DNA of 64,000 nt from Nitrosovibrio sp. Nv4 (lineage in GTDB: Bacteria > Pseudomonadota > Gammaproteobacteria > Burkholderiales > Nitrosomonadaceae). Below, one piece after another: positions 1 through 8,492 of this stretch. Position 1 is the stretch's first letter, and every line of letters begins with the position of its first letter. Below the pieces are notes generated by a model. It did no database searches. It was given only the letters and a program-made list of their open reading frames with translations, and was not told the origin of the DNA. Location of the stretch: positions 62,001 to 126,000 of the forward strand of contig NZ_OCMZ01000002.1 in the NCBI RefSeq assembly GCF_900215485.1, written 5' to 3'. The position numbers and the translations under genes were made by a program.

Positions 1-284
1 ATATGCTGAAGAAGTCGCAACGCGCCTGAAAGGCACGATATGGCAATTACGAATTCCGTAAATATGATTAATCCGTAGGTTATGGAATGTAGAAGAGGTT
101 CAGTGATAGCGCGATGTTTCAGAACATTTCCAGGATAAACGGTATCCATCGACATCACATGCTGAACAAACAGGAAGTTTGACTGATAATCAACCACATT
201 GTTAAAAGCAACCACCAGAGTCAGGCAGCCGATACCGGATACCAGGAAAATTTTGCTTCCTCGAATTGCCAGTGATTTTTCCAT
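1..284 (-). CDS. DUF2165 family small integral membrane protein (3' end beyond window)
   Basis: The minus strand is open from an ATG at 284 to the window edge (94 codons, no stop reached). A hydrophobic segment covers about residues 9-27 and another about 69-88. The block NNVVDYQSNFLFVQHVMSMD (residues 28-47) is the hallmark I associate with DUF2165, a family of predicted small membrane proteins of unknown function. Full family members have about four membrane segments, so roughly half of this protein is visible. The next gene upstream on the same strand starts at 602 and ends 90 bases before this ATG, so the two may be co-transcribed. The family call comes from motif memory; no function is implied. 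Confidence 0.72.
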   Translation of the reverse strand, partial: MEKSLAIRGSKIFLVSGIGCLTLVVAFNNVVDYQSNFLFVQHVMSMDTVYPGNVLKHRAITEPLLHSITYGLIIFTEFVIAISCLSGALRLLQH

Positions 285-374
285 ATTTTGAACTTCCCTT
301 TGCATGAACAAGGGAGCATCGGTGGAAAAAGAGAGAACGGCGCTGTTATTGATGACCCGGCACTTGTGCTTTCT

Positions 375-602
375 TTACTCGGTTTTTCGAATGCCGCGAA
401 CATTAAGCGTGGCCAGAGCAACTTGCAGGCCAATAACCGCGAGGGCTTGAACATGCCATCCCCAGAGAATCCACAAGCCATTGCTGAGGAGCGAGCACAG
501 AAATCCGGCATGACGCTTATGCCTGGATTGATACGTCAGCAGCCAGACCGAAAGTATGTTGATTACCATAGCGGGCCATTGTAGCAGGTTAAAATAATCC
601 AT
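375..602 (-). CDS. small hydrophobic protein, SemiSWEET/PnuC-like size class
   Basis: This is a 75-residue protein with an ATG start and an AGGGA Shine-Dalgarno-like stretch about 9 bases upstream. Two to three hydrophobic helices are visible (about residues 5-22, 33-48 and 50-66) with a basic loop, QSRHKRH, between the first two. The size and the tryptophan-rich helices resemble small transporter-like membrane proteins such as PnuC-like or SemiSWEET half-transporters, but no diagnostic motif settles it. It lies just upstream of, and in the same direction as, the DUF2165 gene. Function unknown. Confidence 0.6.
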   Translation of the reverse strand: MDYFNLLQWPAMVINILSVWLLTYQSRHKRHAGFLCSLLSNGLWILWGWHVQALAVIGLQVALATLNVRGIRKTE

Positions 603-753
603 ATTATTCAGTCCCTAGAAAAGTATTTGCAAAATGTACTCGACGGTATTCGGCCCTTGGCCGATGAAATCGGCGTCATCTTCGGTGATGCCCGATCGAA
701 AATGAACAATGTCTCATTCGGGAGCTGATCGTTCCGTACGAAAGAACACACTA

Positions 754-915
754 GCAGCCTGTCGGACCTAAAGGAAATCGGCTGCAAAAGCGTCTGGCTG
801 GTCCATATTTCGCCGCTTTTTCGGCTAATAGAATAACTATTGGCCTTCAAAATCCTCAAAATCTGTCCTCACCCAGTCACTTTTTCGCTTCGATTCTTCA
901 AGTCCGACAGGCTGC
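754..915. mobile_element. MITE-like element with 14-15 bp terminal inverted repeats
   Basis: The left end GCAGCCTGTCGGAC (from 754) is matched in inverted orientation by GTCCGACAGGCTGC (ending at 915), giving a 162 bp unit. Inside it, 823-831 and 837-845 form an imperfect stem (GGCTAATAG / CTATTGGCC, 8 of 9 pairs). No transposase frame fits and no clear target-site duplication is visible in the flanks. The layout is that of a non-autonomous element mobilised in trans. No second copy was found in this window. The rest of 603-1104 shows no convincing gene; it holds the presumed promoter of ku. Confidence 0.6.
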
Positions 916-1104
916 CAGGGCAATTAACCTTGGTACGCGACCGCACAGACATCAAGGTGCGGATAGACCATTATCATTTCTGACAGCCGAAGAGGTGTGT
1001 TTAAAGGCGCTTAAGGCGCGGTGGCTGGTTAGCGGTATCAGTATCAACGCGTTTGATCGGTACCTGATTTTGGTTTGGGACGTTATCTTTACTGAAACGA
1101 AACA

Positions 1105-2028
1105 ATGGCTACTTCAACTACAAGCAGTCGGTCGTTATGGAAGGGCGCTATCAGCTTCGGCCTGGTGCATATACCTGTAGCCCTTCATTCCGCCACTTCA
1201 GAACAGGGACTGGATTTCGACTGGCTGGACAAGCGCAGCATGGATCCAGTTGGGTACAAGCGCATTAACAAGAAAACCGGGAAAGAAATCGACAAGGAGA
1301 ATATTGTCAAGGGAATCGAATATGAGGATGGGCAGTATGTGGTTCTGAGCCAGGAGGAGATCGCGGCTGCTTATCCAAAAACCACTCAAACGATTGAGAT
1401 TGAAATGTTTGTGCCGGCCACTGACATTCCGTTCGTTTATCTTGAGCGACCCTACTATATCGTTCCGATCAATAAAGGCGGCAAAGTTTATGCGCTTCTG
1501 CGTGAGGCTCTCCTCAAAACCCGGCGAGTTGGTATTGCCCGGGTGGTTATTCAGACCAAGCAGCATCTCGCTGCGCTCGTGCCATCAGGTCCCGCGCTCG
1601 TGCTGAATCTGTTGCGATGGGGGGACGAAATACGCAGCTGGGAAAAATTGAGTTTTCCTCCAGAGGGAACCGAAGAGGCGGGCATTAACGATAAAGAACT
1701 GAAAATGGCTGAGCAATTGGTGATGGACATGAGCGGCAAATGGCATCCCGAGCAATTTCGTGATTCGTTCAAGGATGAAATCATGAAGCTTGTGCATGAG
1801 AAAGTCGAAACGGGCGACATCCAAACTGTTGCTCAACCAGAGGAAGCCGAGGCCGCGCGTGGCAGCGCACAAATTCTGGACCTTACCGAATTGCTCCAGC
1901 GTAGTCTGAAGAAGGGCGGAGACAAAGATGAGGAAGATAGGGGCACGACCACCGGGAGAAGGTCGGCGAAGGCTGGAGCAGATACCGTACCGGGCAACGC
2001 CAGTGGTACACGCAAGCGCCGCGCGTGA
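1105..2028 (+). CDS. ku: Ku protein, non-homologous end-joining DNA end-binding
   Basis: The 307-residue product begins with the typical bacterial Ku block, a tryptophan-lysine followed by AISFGLVHIPVAL (about residues 12-27), and continues through the Ku core beta-barrel. Bacterial Ku forms a homodimeric ring on DNA double-strand ends and recruits LigD. The last 50 residues are charged and basic (KKGGDKDEEDRG and a closing RKRRA), which fits the variable C-terminal tail that contacts DNA and LigD. The ligD start codon lies 10 bases downstream, so the pair is an operon. Length is normal for the family. The start is ATG at 1105; no strong ribosome site is visible in front of it. Confidence 0.95.
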   Translation: MATSTTSSRSLWKGAISFGLVHIPVALHSATSEQGLDFDWLDKRSMDPVGYKRINKKTGKEIDKENIVKGIEYEDGQYVVLSQEEIAAAYPKTTQTIEIEMFVPATDIPFVYLERPYYIVPINKGGKVYALLREALLKTRRVGIARVVIQTKQHLAALVPSGPALVLNLLRWGDEIRSWEKLSFPPEGTEEAGINDKELKMAEQLVMDMSGKWHPEQFRDSFKDEIMKLVHEKVETGDIQTVAQPEEAEAARGSAQILDLTELLQRSLKKGGDKDEEDRGTTTGRRSAKAGADTVPGNASGTRKRRA

Positions 2029-2038
2029 TGTAAAGCAC

Positions 2039-4603
2039 ATGGCCAAATCGGATTCACTCAAAACCTACCGCGCCAAACGTGATTTTACTGTAACTTCAGA
2101 ACCCCCGGGCACCGGTAATAGCGGTAAGACGGAAGGGACGGCTTTGTCGTTTGTCGTCCAGAAGCACTGGGCAACCCGCTTGCATTACGACTTCAGACTT
2201 GAACTCGACGGAACCATGAAAAGTTGGGCTGTCCCGAAAGGACCCAGCTTCGATCCAAATGACAAACGCATGGCAGTTCATGTTGAAGACCATCCTGTTT
2301 CCTACAACAGTTTTGAAGGCGAAATTCCACCCGGACAGTATGGCGCGGGTAAAGTCATTATCTGGGATAAGGGAACCTGGATTCCTCTCGAAGATCCTCA
2401 TAAGGGTTATCGTGGCGGGAAGTTGAAATTTGAGTTGCGCGGGCATAAGCTGAAGGGGCACTGGGCATTAGTCCGCATGAGAAGCAAGGAAGAAGAAAAG
2501 CAGGAAGCCTGGCTACTTATTAAAGAAAAAGATGATTATGTCCGTCCGTCAAGCGAATATAGCGTGGTGGATGAAATGCCCGAGAGCGTTGCCAAGCTTG
2601 AACGCCCCGCGACTCGGAAAATTGAAGAACCGGTAAATACAGAATCGTCCGGTACCAGACGAGGGTCATCCAGGAAAAAACAAAAAACGGGCTTGCCGGA
2701 AAACGTGGTTAAAGCTGATCTTCCCCATACGTTGCGCCCTCAACTTGCCACGCTCGTAGATGGACCTCCCAATGACGCGGATGAGTGGATCTATGAAATC
2801 AAGTTCGACGGTTATCGAATGTTGACCAGAATAGACGCCCGATCGGTCAGGATTTTTACCCGCAATGGACATGATTGGTCTCATAAAATGCCCAGCCTGG
2901 TAGAAGCAATAGGTAAAATGAGGTTGAAGCCCGGGTGGCTCGATGGCGAACTCGTGGTACTGAATGAAAAAGGCATACCTGACTTCCAGGCTCTGCAAAA
3001 CGCATTCGACAGTTCACGTACGCAAGACATTATCTATTATTTCTTTGATGTGCCGTTCTATGATGGATACGACTTGAGAGGCGTTCCTCTTGTTGAGCGT
3101 AGGGCACTGCTGAAAACGCTTTTTGAAACGCCCCCCGTGGAAAAGATACGCTTCAGCGATATTTTCGATGCGTCACCCCATGACATTATTGCCTCCGCAT
3201 GCCGCCTTGGACTGGAAGGCGTTATCGGCAAGCGTAAAACCTCGACTTATGTCTCGCGCCGCTCTTCCGAGTGGATAAAGCTGAAGTGCAAGCAACGTCA
3301 GGAATTTGTCATTGGCGGCTATACGGACCCGAAGGGTTCTCGAACAGGGATCGGCTCGCTTCTGCTCGGCTTCTATGACGAGGACAAGAAACTCCAATAT
3401 GCTGGAAATGTAGGCGCCGGATTTAGCGATAAAACGCTTCGAAACCTTAAAGCGAAACTGGACAAGGTTCCTGCTCAGCGTTGCCCCTTCGTTAAAGGGA
3501 GCGGCATCGATAAAAAGGCCCATTGGGTCTCGCCAGCACTAGTGGCTGAAGTTTCCTTTGGCGAATGGACGCGGGGCGGTCATATTCGCCATTCAGTTTT
3601 TCATGGCTTAAGATCGGACAAGAAAGCGGAATCCATTATTCGCGAGAAACCGATGCATATCGAGACAGCGAAATCAGCGAAACCGGCTAAAGCTTCTCTC
3701 TTGTCGTCGCTGAAGATAACAAATCCGGACCGCGTGATTGACCCGTCTACAGGGTTCAAGAAAATTGACCTCATCCGTTACTACTCGCTGGTGGCTCCAC
3801 TAATGCTTGAACACCTCAAAGCGAGACCGGTATCGCTTGTGCGCGCGCCAGAAGGGGTCTCAGGTCAACTGTTTTTTCAGAAGCATTGGGAAAAAGAAAA
3901 CATGCCGGGAGTGAACCAGCTTGACCCGGCTCTGGATCCTGAGCATGAGCCATTGCTTGAAATTGAAACTGCTGAAGGTCTGTTATCCGCTGCTCAAATG
4001 AATGTGATCGAGTTTCATACCTGGAACGCCACAAAAAATGCTATTGGCAAGCCTGACAGGATGACATTCGATCTTGATCCCGGTGAAGGCGTGAAGTGGC
4101 CGCTCATGCAGGAGTCGGCGCAGCTTGTTTACGTATTTCTCAAGGAACTGGGGTTGAGGTCTTTTCTGAAAACCAGTGGGGGTAAGGGCTTGCACGTTAT
4201 CGTGCCGATCAGGAGATTGCGCGATTGGGATACCGTAAAAGACTTCTCTCAAGCCATTGTTCAACACCTGGCCGAAACCATACCGCAACGTTTCGTCGCG
4301 AAAAGCGGACCACGTAACCGGGTGGGAAAAATTTTTATTGACTATCTCCGCAACGGTTTCGGGGCAACGACCGTGTCGGCCTGGTCGGTACGTGCACGTC
4401 CTGGTTTGGGCGTATCGGTGCCCGTGACCTGGGAAGAACTGGAGTCGCTTACCAGTGGCGCGCGCTGGTCTGCGTCCAATATCCATGAGCGCTTGGATAA
4501 AGGCAACGATCCGTGGTCAGACTATGAAGCGACGAAGCAGTCGATAGTTCCGGCGATGAAGAAATTGGGATTCAAGTCGGACAATGCGCGCGGAAGAGAA
4601 TGA
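2039..4603 (+). CDS. ligD: multifunctional ATP-dependent DNA ligase LigD (phosphoesterase-ligase-polymerase)
   Basis: This 854-residue protein has three domains in the order of Pseudomonas-type LigD. The 3'-phosphoesterase (about 35-160) carries LHYDFRLELDG with His49. The ATP-dependent ligase (about 215-530) has the nucleotidyl lysine K255 in EIKFDGYR. The archaeo-eukaryotic-primase-like polymerase (about 560-850) has the metal-binding DLDPGEG at 678-684 and SGGKGLHV near 712. With Ku it trims, fills and seals double-strand breaks. The ATG at 2039 was chosen because the family N-terminus (MAKSDSL...) begins there. The frame is open further upstream only because it overlaps the 3' end of ku. 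It converges with the methyltransferase gene, 48 bases apart. Confidence 0.95.
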   Translation: MAKSDSLKTYRAKRDFTVTSEPPGTGNSGKTEGTALSFVVQKHWATRLHYDFRLELDGTMKSWAVPKGPSFDPNDKRMAVHVEDHPVSYNSFEGEIPPGQYGAGKVIIWDKGTWIPLEDPHKGYRGGKLKFELRGHKLKGHWALVRMRSKEEEKQEAWLLIKEKDDYVRPSSEYSVVDEMPESVAKLERPATRKIEEPVNTESSGTRRGSSRKKQKTGLPENVVKADLPHTLRPQLATLVDGPPNDADEWIYEIKFDGYRMLTRIDARSVRIFTRNGHDWSHKMPSLVEAIGKMRLKPGWLDGELVVLNEKGIPDFQALQNAFDSSRTQDIIYYFFDVPFYDGYDLRGVPLVERRALLKTLFETPPVEKIRFSDIFDASPHDIIASACRLGLEGVIGKRKTSTYVSRRSSEWIKLKCKQRQEFVIGGYTDPKGSRTGIGSLLLGFYDEDKKLQYAGNVGAGFSDKTLRNLKAKLDKVPAQRCPFVKGSGIDKKAHWVSPALVAEVSFGEWTRGGHIRHSVFHGLRSDKKAESIIREKPMHIETAKSAKPAKASLLSSLKITNPDRVIDPSTGFKKIDLIRYYSLVAPLMLEHLKARPVSLVRAPEGVSGQLFFQKHWEKENMPGVNQLDPALDPEHEPLLEIETAEGLLSAAQMNVIEFHTWNATKNAIGKPDRMTFDLDPGEGVKWPLMQESAQLVYVFLKELGLRSFLKTSGGKGLHVIVPIRRLRDWDTVKDFSQAIVQHLAETIPQRFVAKSGPRNRVGKIFIDYLRNGFGATTVSAWSVRARPGLGVSVPVTWEELESLTSGARWSASNIHERLDKGNDPWSDYEATKQSIVPAMKKLGFKSDNARGRE

Positions 4604-4651
4604 ACCGGGAAAACCTTAATATTTAGTCAACCTTGCACACACCGATCGGAC

Positions 4652-5689
4652 CTAAGGCTTGAGACCGGTAACCACGCTATAGTAACCGAAAGCCGGATAC
4701 ACCTGAATGTCTTGAAACCCGGCTTCCGACAACATCGTAGACAACTCCTGGGCAGAATAAGACTCACCCTCTGTCCATCCCATCATTAACATGCTGAAGG
4801 CAGCGGTCGCGAAAGGGCCGGTTTTTTCGTCATTGTAGAGCATGCCATGGATGATGATGCGCCCTCCAGATGGAAGGCTATTAAAGCTCTTTGCCGTAAG
4901 AAAATTACATTTATCCGGCGGCCAGTCATTATAGACAGAGGAATAAAAGTGTAGATCGGCCGAAGGCAGGGGATCACTCCACATGTCGCCTTCGCATGTC
5001 TTGATCCGGCTCTGCAGGTTGTGCCGGGCAATGAATTCCTTGGCGACCTGGCATACCAGCGGAAAATCGAAAACTATCGCCTGTAAATGTGGCAACTTCG
5101 ATACTGCTCCAATCGAATGCGCGCCCGAGCTTCCGCCAATGTCGAGCATTATCCGGTGACTGGATAGATCCAGAACGCCCGGCCAGCAAAATGCCGATGT
5201 AATACTGAAACTGTACATGCCGCGGGTAAACCGGCGCACTTGCTCAGCCTGATCCTCATGAGATCCATAGATGGCCGATCCCCCGTAAACCTGGGGGGTA
5301 TCCGTGAGGACCGCCCTTTTCAGGCTTGCAAATGAATGGACTTGATCATCATCTATCATCAAATCCCAAAAGAAACCAAAATAGTTGGGGCTCGTTTCAA
5401 GTAGATAATGCTCCGCGACCGGGGTGAGCGAATAGCGCTCATCTTGCAGGGACAAGAAGCCAAGCGCTGTTGCCGTTGTTAAAATAGCTTCGGCGGGTCG
5501 CCTCTTTATGTTCAGTTTGTCGCAAATAGCGGGCAACGTCAGCGCTTCATTGGCGAGCAGGGGAAAGACCTTCAGCTTATGCGCCAGCAGTAACGCGGGA
5601 TAGCCGTAGATTCCAAGTACAACATCCCATAGCGGCCGGTCATCTTCTATTTTCATCGAGTTAGCGCTTATGGAAGCTTCCTGAGTCAT
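4652..5689 (-). CDS. SAM-dependent methyltransferase, acetylserotonin O-methyltransferase-like
   Basis: This 345-residue protein has the architecture of plant and bacterial O-methyltransferase family 2. An N-terminal winged-helix dimerisation domain (about 20-95; LPAICDKLNIKRRPAEAIL) precedes a Rossmann-type methyltransferase domain with the SAM-binding glycine motif DIGGSSGAHSIG at 183-194. Such enzymes methylate hydroxyl groups of small aromatic or polyketide-like molecules. The substrate cannot be read from the sequence, and no biosynthetic neighbours are present. A loose GGGA ribosome site lies about 9 bases before the ATG. The next gene upstream on the same strand (SRPBCC) ends 124 bases away, so the two may be co-expressed. 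Confidence 0.82.
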   Translation of the reverse strand: MTQEASISANSMKIEDDRPLWDVVLGIYGYPALLLAHKLKVFPLLANEALTLPAICDKLNIKRRPAEAILTTATALGFLSLQDERYSLTPVAEHYLLETSPNYFGFFWDLMIDDDQVHSFASLKRAVLTDTPQVYGGSAIYGSHEDQAEQVRRFTRGMYSFSITSAFCWPGVLDLSSHRIMLDIGGSSGAHSIGAVSKLPHLQAIVFDFPLVCQVAKEFIARHNLQSRIKTCEGDMWSDPLPSADLHFYSSVYNDWPPDKCNFLTAKSFNSLPSGGRIIIHGMLYNDEKTGPFATAAFSMLMMGWTEGESYSAQELSTMLSEAGFQDIQVYPAFGYYSVVTGLKP

Positions 5690-5813
5690 AAGTAAAATCC
5701 CTTTTTACCGAAACGGGTGGTCAAGCTATACAGCCATTATTTTCACCGAGCAGTCCAATATGTGGACAAGCGGCGGATACCCGAATTTTTTAATTACGGG
5801 AGATTCAGCCAGG

Positions 5814-6314
5814 TCAGCTTGGCGCAGCGCCCTCGGACTCAATCAGACGTTTTATGTTTCGCACCGTGCGTTCCGCGCCATCCTGAACGGCGGTGCGGAC
5901 CAACGGCTCAAACGGTCGCATAAATACCTGGATCTCAAGTAATTCAAACGTAAATTGCAGTTTGACCGACTTTCCATCACGGTCATCCTGTAACTCGTAA
6001 ATACAGCGAAAAGGTTCGGAGAGGCCGGCAAAGGCCAGGCGCTTATAGGGTTCATAAATCGTTATCCTGAATTTCGATTCCGACCGGTGTCCCTGGTCAA
6101 CACGCACCTGCCTCGCGATCGTTCCCAGCTTCACAGGACCGTCGCCGAGCTGCTCAAGCTCTTTGACCTCCGGCGACCATTTGGGATAATTCGCAAAAAG
6201 ATCTTCACCGATATACTTGAATACCTTTATGGCAGAACATTCCATCAGAATGTTCGCCTTGCCCACTACAGGCTCAGAGGGGCCTAAGTTGAACATGGAC
6301 CCTAAATTGAACAT
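5814..6314 (-). CDS. SRPBCC (START/polyketide cyclase-like) family protein
   Basis: This 166-residue protein has the START-like ligand-binding pattern: an N-terminal strand, a helix at about 28-45 (AIKVFKYIGEDLFANYPKW), a curved sheet and a long C-terminal helix (about 135-160). Family members bind or transform hydrophobic ligands or act as cyclases. An AGGAG site lies 9 bases before the ATG at 6314, which favours this start. The first residues are an imperfect duplication (MFNLGS then MFNLGP), and a second in-frame ATG lies at 6296. It reads in the same direction as the methyltransferase downstream and could supply or bind its substrate; that is inference. Confidence 0.7.
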   Translation of the reverse strand: MFNLGSMFNLGPSEPVVGKANILMECSAIKVFKYIGEDLFANYPKWSPEVKELEQLGDGPVKLGTIARQVRVDQGHRSESKFRITIYEPYKRLAFAGLSEPFRCIYELQDDRDGKSVKLQFTFELLEIQVFMRPFEPLVRTAVQDGAERTVRNIKRLIESEGAAPS

Positions 6315-6470
6315 AGTGCGCTACTCCTGTTCCTCAGCCTCGAGACCCGGTCGTCTGCTTATTTACAGTAATTGTATGCGGTTGCCAAGTAACGCGCCGG
6401 TAAGGTCATCTATAAAAGCAAAAATGAGCAGATCACGAGCAGATCTTCTCTGCGCTGAACAAGTTGCCGG

Positions 6471-6495
6471 CTAGCCCAACTGCTGACTAGCCCAA
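6471..6495. repeat. 9 bp direct repeat, 16 bp period
   Basis: CTAGCCCAA occurs at 6471-6479 and again at 6487-6495, just past the stop codon of the secreted protein gene at 6499. It is a short direct repeat with no hairpin potential. It may be slippage or duplication debris; no role is visible. Confidence 0.4.
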
Positions 6496-6498
6496 AGC

Positions 6499-7356
6499 TT
6501 AGTTCAGTTTGTCCGCTTTAACAACTTCTTTAGGCAAAAGCAGTTCTCGTGGATGACGCGCGATCTCCGGAGGTACGGTCATCAGATAACAATTATTGGC
6601 ACATTGTTCGAGTTTCCATATCTTCCCATCCATTCCGTCTGGTACGGGATATGAGAAGTAGGTGTTTTCTGTTGTATTTGTCAATGCAACAGTACCTTTC
6701 GGATCAATGATGCGCGCTCCGATATTCTTCCAGTATCCACCTATCACGCTGGTGTTTTTCGGTACGTAGAAATAAGCGGCATAGCTGTCGTTAAATGGCG
6801 AAGGCTTCTTCAATTCCTGGTTGACATGTGTCATGGTAAATTGCGGCTCCCAATCAATGGCGAATCCGGCTTTGTCTTTCACATCGATACGGTACAGCTT
6901 TCCCGGCGTCAAGTTCACCTTGTAGTTTCTGATCACCTTATCCGGGGGCAGAACAGCTTCCGCAACTGCAACACCGGCCGTGGCATCGACGAAAGTCAGC
7001 TTTGTATTGGTCGCGATGGGGTACGCGATACCTGTCTTGCCGGCAAATGTAAAATCGGATTGCCCCTGTTTCATGAACAGATACCAATGATGATCGCCAG
7101 TGAGGTTAACAATGCCCGTTCTTGGACGGGGGTCAGCATCAAACGCTGCAGGTTTGACCAGATTCAGCGAGAACTTGGCCGGGGTAAATATCGATTCTGG
7201 ATTATCGGCAATCGCCGCCCGCGCGCTTGCTTGATTCGGCTCTGGCTCTTTGGCTAAGGCCACCGTGGAAAATGTGTTCGGGGGAAATGTGTCAGCAAAA
7301 GATACTTGGGCAATCAAAGATATTCCGGCTATGTACATGATTAAATCATTTCTCAT
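6499..7356 (-). CDS. secreted protein of unknown function
   Basis: This 285-residue protein has a clear signal peptide (hydrophobic core about residues 5-19, MYIAGISLIAQVSFA, cleavage near A19). The ATG at 7356 is preceded by AGGAGG with a 4-base spacer, which decides the start over an in-frame ATG nine codons upstream. The mature part is beta-rich and includes PPEIARHPRELLLPKE near the C-terminus and a short CANNC cysteine pair at about 256-260. I do not recognise a family. It is probably periplasmic or extracellular. A decayed copy of its 5' region, with the start codon and upstream sequence, lies at 9698-9757, implying that a paralogue once stood there. Confidence 0.72.
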   Translation of the reverse strand: MRNDLIMYIAGISLIAQVSFADTFPPNTFSTVALAKEPEPNQASARAAIADNPESIFTPAKFSLNLVKPAAFDADPRPRTGIVNLTGDHHWYLFMKQGQSDFTFAGKTGIAYPIATNTKLTFVDATAGVAVAEAVLPPDKVIRNYKVNLTPGKLYRIDVKDKAGFAIDWEPQFTMTHVNQELKKPSPFNDSYAAYFYVPKNTSVIGGYWKNIGARIIDPKGTVALTNTTENTYFSYPVPDGMDGKIWKLEQCANNCYLMTVPPEIARHPRELLLPKEVVKADKLN

Positions 7357-7508
7357 AAACCCTCCTTTCTGACTCATGCTCAAACATTTGTTGCATAAAA
7401 GACCAAGTGTTCAATCGTGAAGAAGCGGTTTTTGGGCTTGCACCGATAACATAATTCCGATAGATCGGAGCAGGGCACATACCGCAACCAAATGGCGATT
7501 TCGCCGAG

Positions 7509-8492
7509 TTAGATCCAACGCTGTTGTCGATACCAATCCACGGCATCCCTTGCTGAGTCCTCTATGGGCCGCGGCTTCAAACCAAGTTCGGCAAAGGTTT
7601 CTGAAGGATTGAAGTGCATGGAACGTTTTGTAAGCCGTACCCCGGTGACAGTTGCCATCGGCATGCGATGTGAAATATGGTCGGCCCACAACTCACTGAA
7701 CCAACCAATCGCTAGCGCTGCCGAATAGGGAATGGTCAATGGTGGGGCCGAGCGACTCACGATATTTCCAAGAACTTGAAGCCACTCGATTAACCGATAG
7801 TTGTGTCCCCCAAGTAAATATCGAACACCAGGTCGACCTCGCTGCATCGAACGCACCAACCCGTCAGCGACGTCGCGTACATCAATCAGGTTCAATCGAC
7901 AATCAAGATATGCCGGAATCTTTCCTTGACAGAATGCAACCGAAAGACGAGTTGGAGGCGTTTTATTTCGATCGCCGGGTCCGACGGGCAATGTGGGACT
8001 GCACACGACTACCGGCGCGCCCGCCTCGGCAAGTTGGAACACCGCTTGTTCCGCGCGAAATTTGCTCAGGCAGTAAGGCCCGATCATGTCCTCTTCGCGA
8101 AAGCGCGCAGACTCAACGGCTCCACCATTGGATTGATTCGATGAGAGAATACTTTCGGTGCTTACATACAACGCTCGACTCACTCCGCTGTCGAGTGCGG
8201 CCCGCATCACGTTGAGAGTACCAATATGGTTAATCTCGTCAAACTCACGACGATTGTGACGCCAAAGATTTGGATCAGCAGCCAGGTGATAGACACGATC
8301 GCAACCGCGCATAATATTGCGCATTGCTCCTGAATCGCGAATATCTGCGCGAACAAGTTCGATAGATTCGAGGGGTAAATGATTTACCGCAGCAGAAGGG
8401 TGTTCAAGAACCCGCACGCTTTCGCTGGCGTCGAGTAATTGCTGCACGAGATGTGAACCGATGAATCCCGCACCGCCTGTCACCAGATTCAT
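7509..8492 (-). CDS. NAD-dependent epimerase/dehydratase (HpnA/dihydroflavonol-reductase-like)
   Basis: This 327-residue extended short-chain dehydrogenase has the N-terminal NAD(P) motif GGAGFIGSH (6-14), an acidic DIRD after the third strand, and the catalytic pair Y140-xxx-K144 in GPYCLSKFRAEQA. The overall pattern (YHLAA, VSTES, SPTLPVGPGDRN, VDWYRQ) resembles the hopanoid-associated sugar epimerase group, but no squalene or hopanoid gene is present nearby. It overlaps the upstream reductase-like gene by four bases (ATGA at 8489-8492), so the two are translated as a coupled pair. The substrate is likely a nucleotide sugar or a lipid-linked sugar or alcohol, and cannot be fixed from the sequence. 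Confidence 0.82.
   Translation of the reverse strand: MNLVTGGAGFIGSHLVQQLLDASESVRVLEHPSAAVNHLPLESIELVRADIRDSGAMRNIMRGCDRVYHLAADPNLWRHNRREFDEINHIGTLNVMRAALDSGVSRALYVSTESILSSNQSNGGAVESARFREEDMIGPYCLSKFRAEQAVFQLAEAGAPVVVCSPTLPVGPGDRNKTPPTRLSVAFCQGKIPAYLDCRLNLIDVRDVADGLVRSMQRGRPGVRYLLGGHNYRLIEWLQVLGNIVSRSAPPLTIPYSAALAIGWFSELWADHISHRMPMATVTGVRLTKRSMHFNPSETFAELGLKPRPIEDSARDAVDWYRQQRWI

Noticed and set aside
608-859. 83-codon minus-strand frame across the left end of the MITE-like element
   Set aside because: It crosses a terminal inverted repeat and has no ribosome site or known motif.
1928-2038. Upstream extension of the ligD frame
   Set aside because: It overlaps the end of ku in another frame and encodes a non-conserved arginine-rich stretch; the LigD family starts at 2039.
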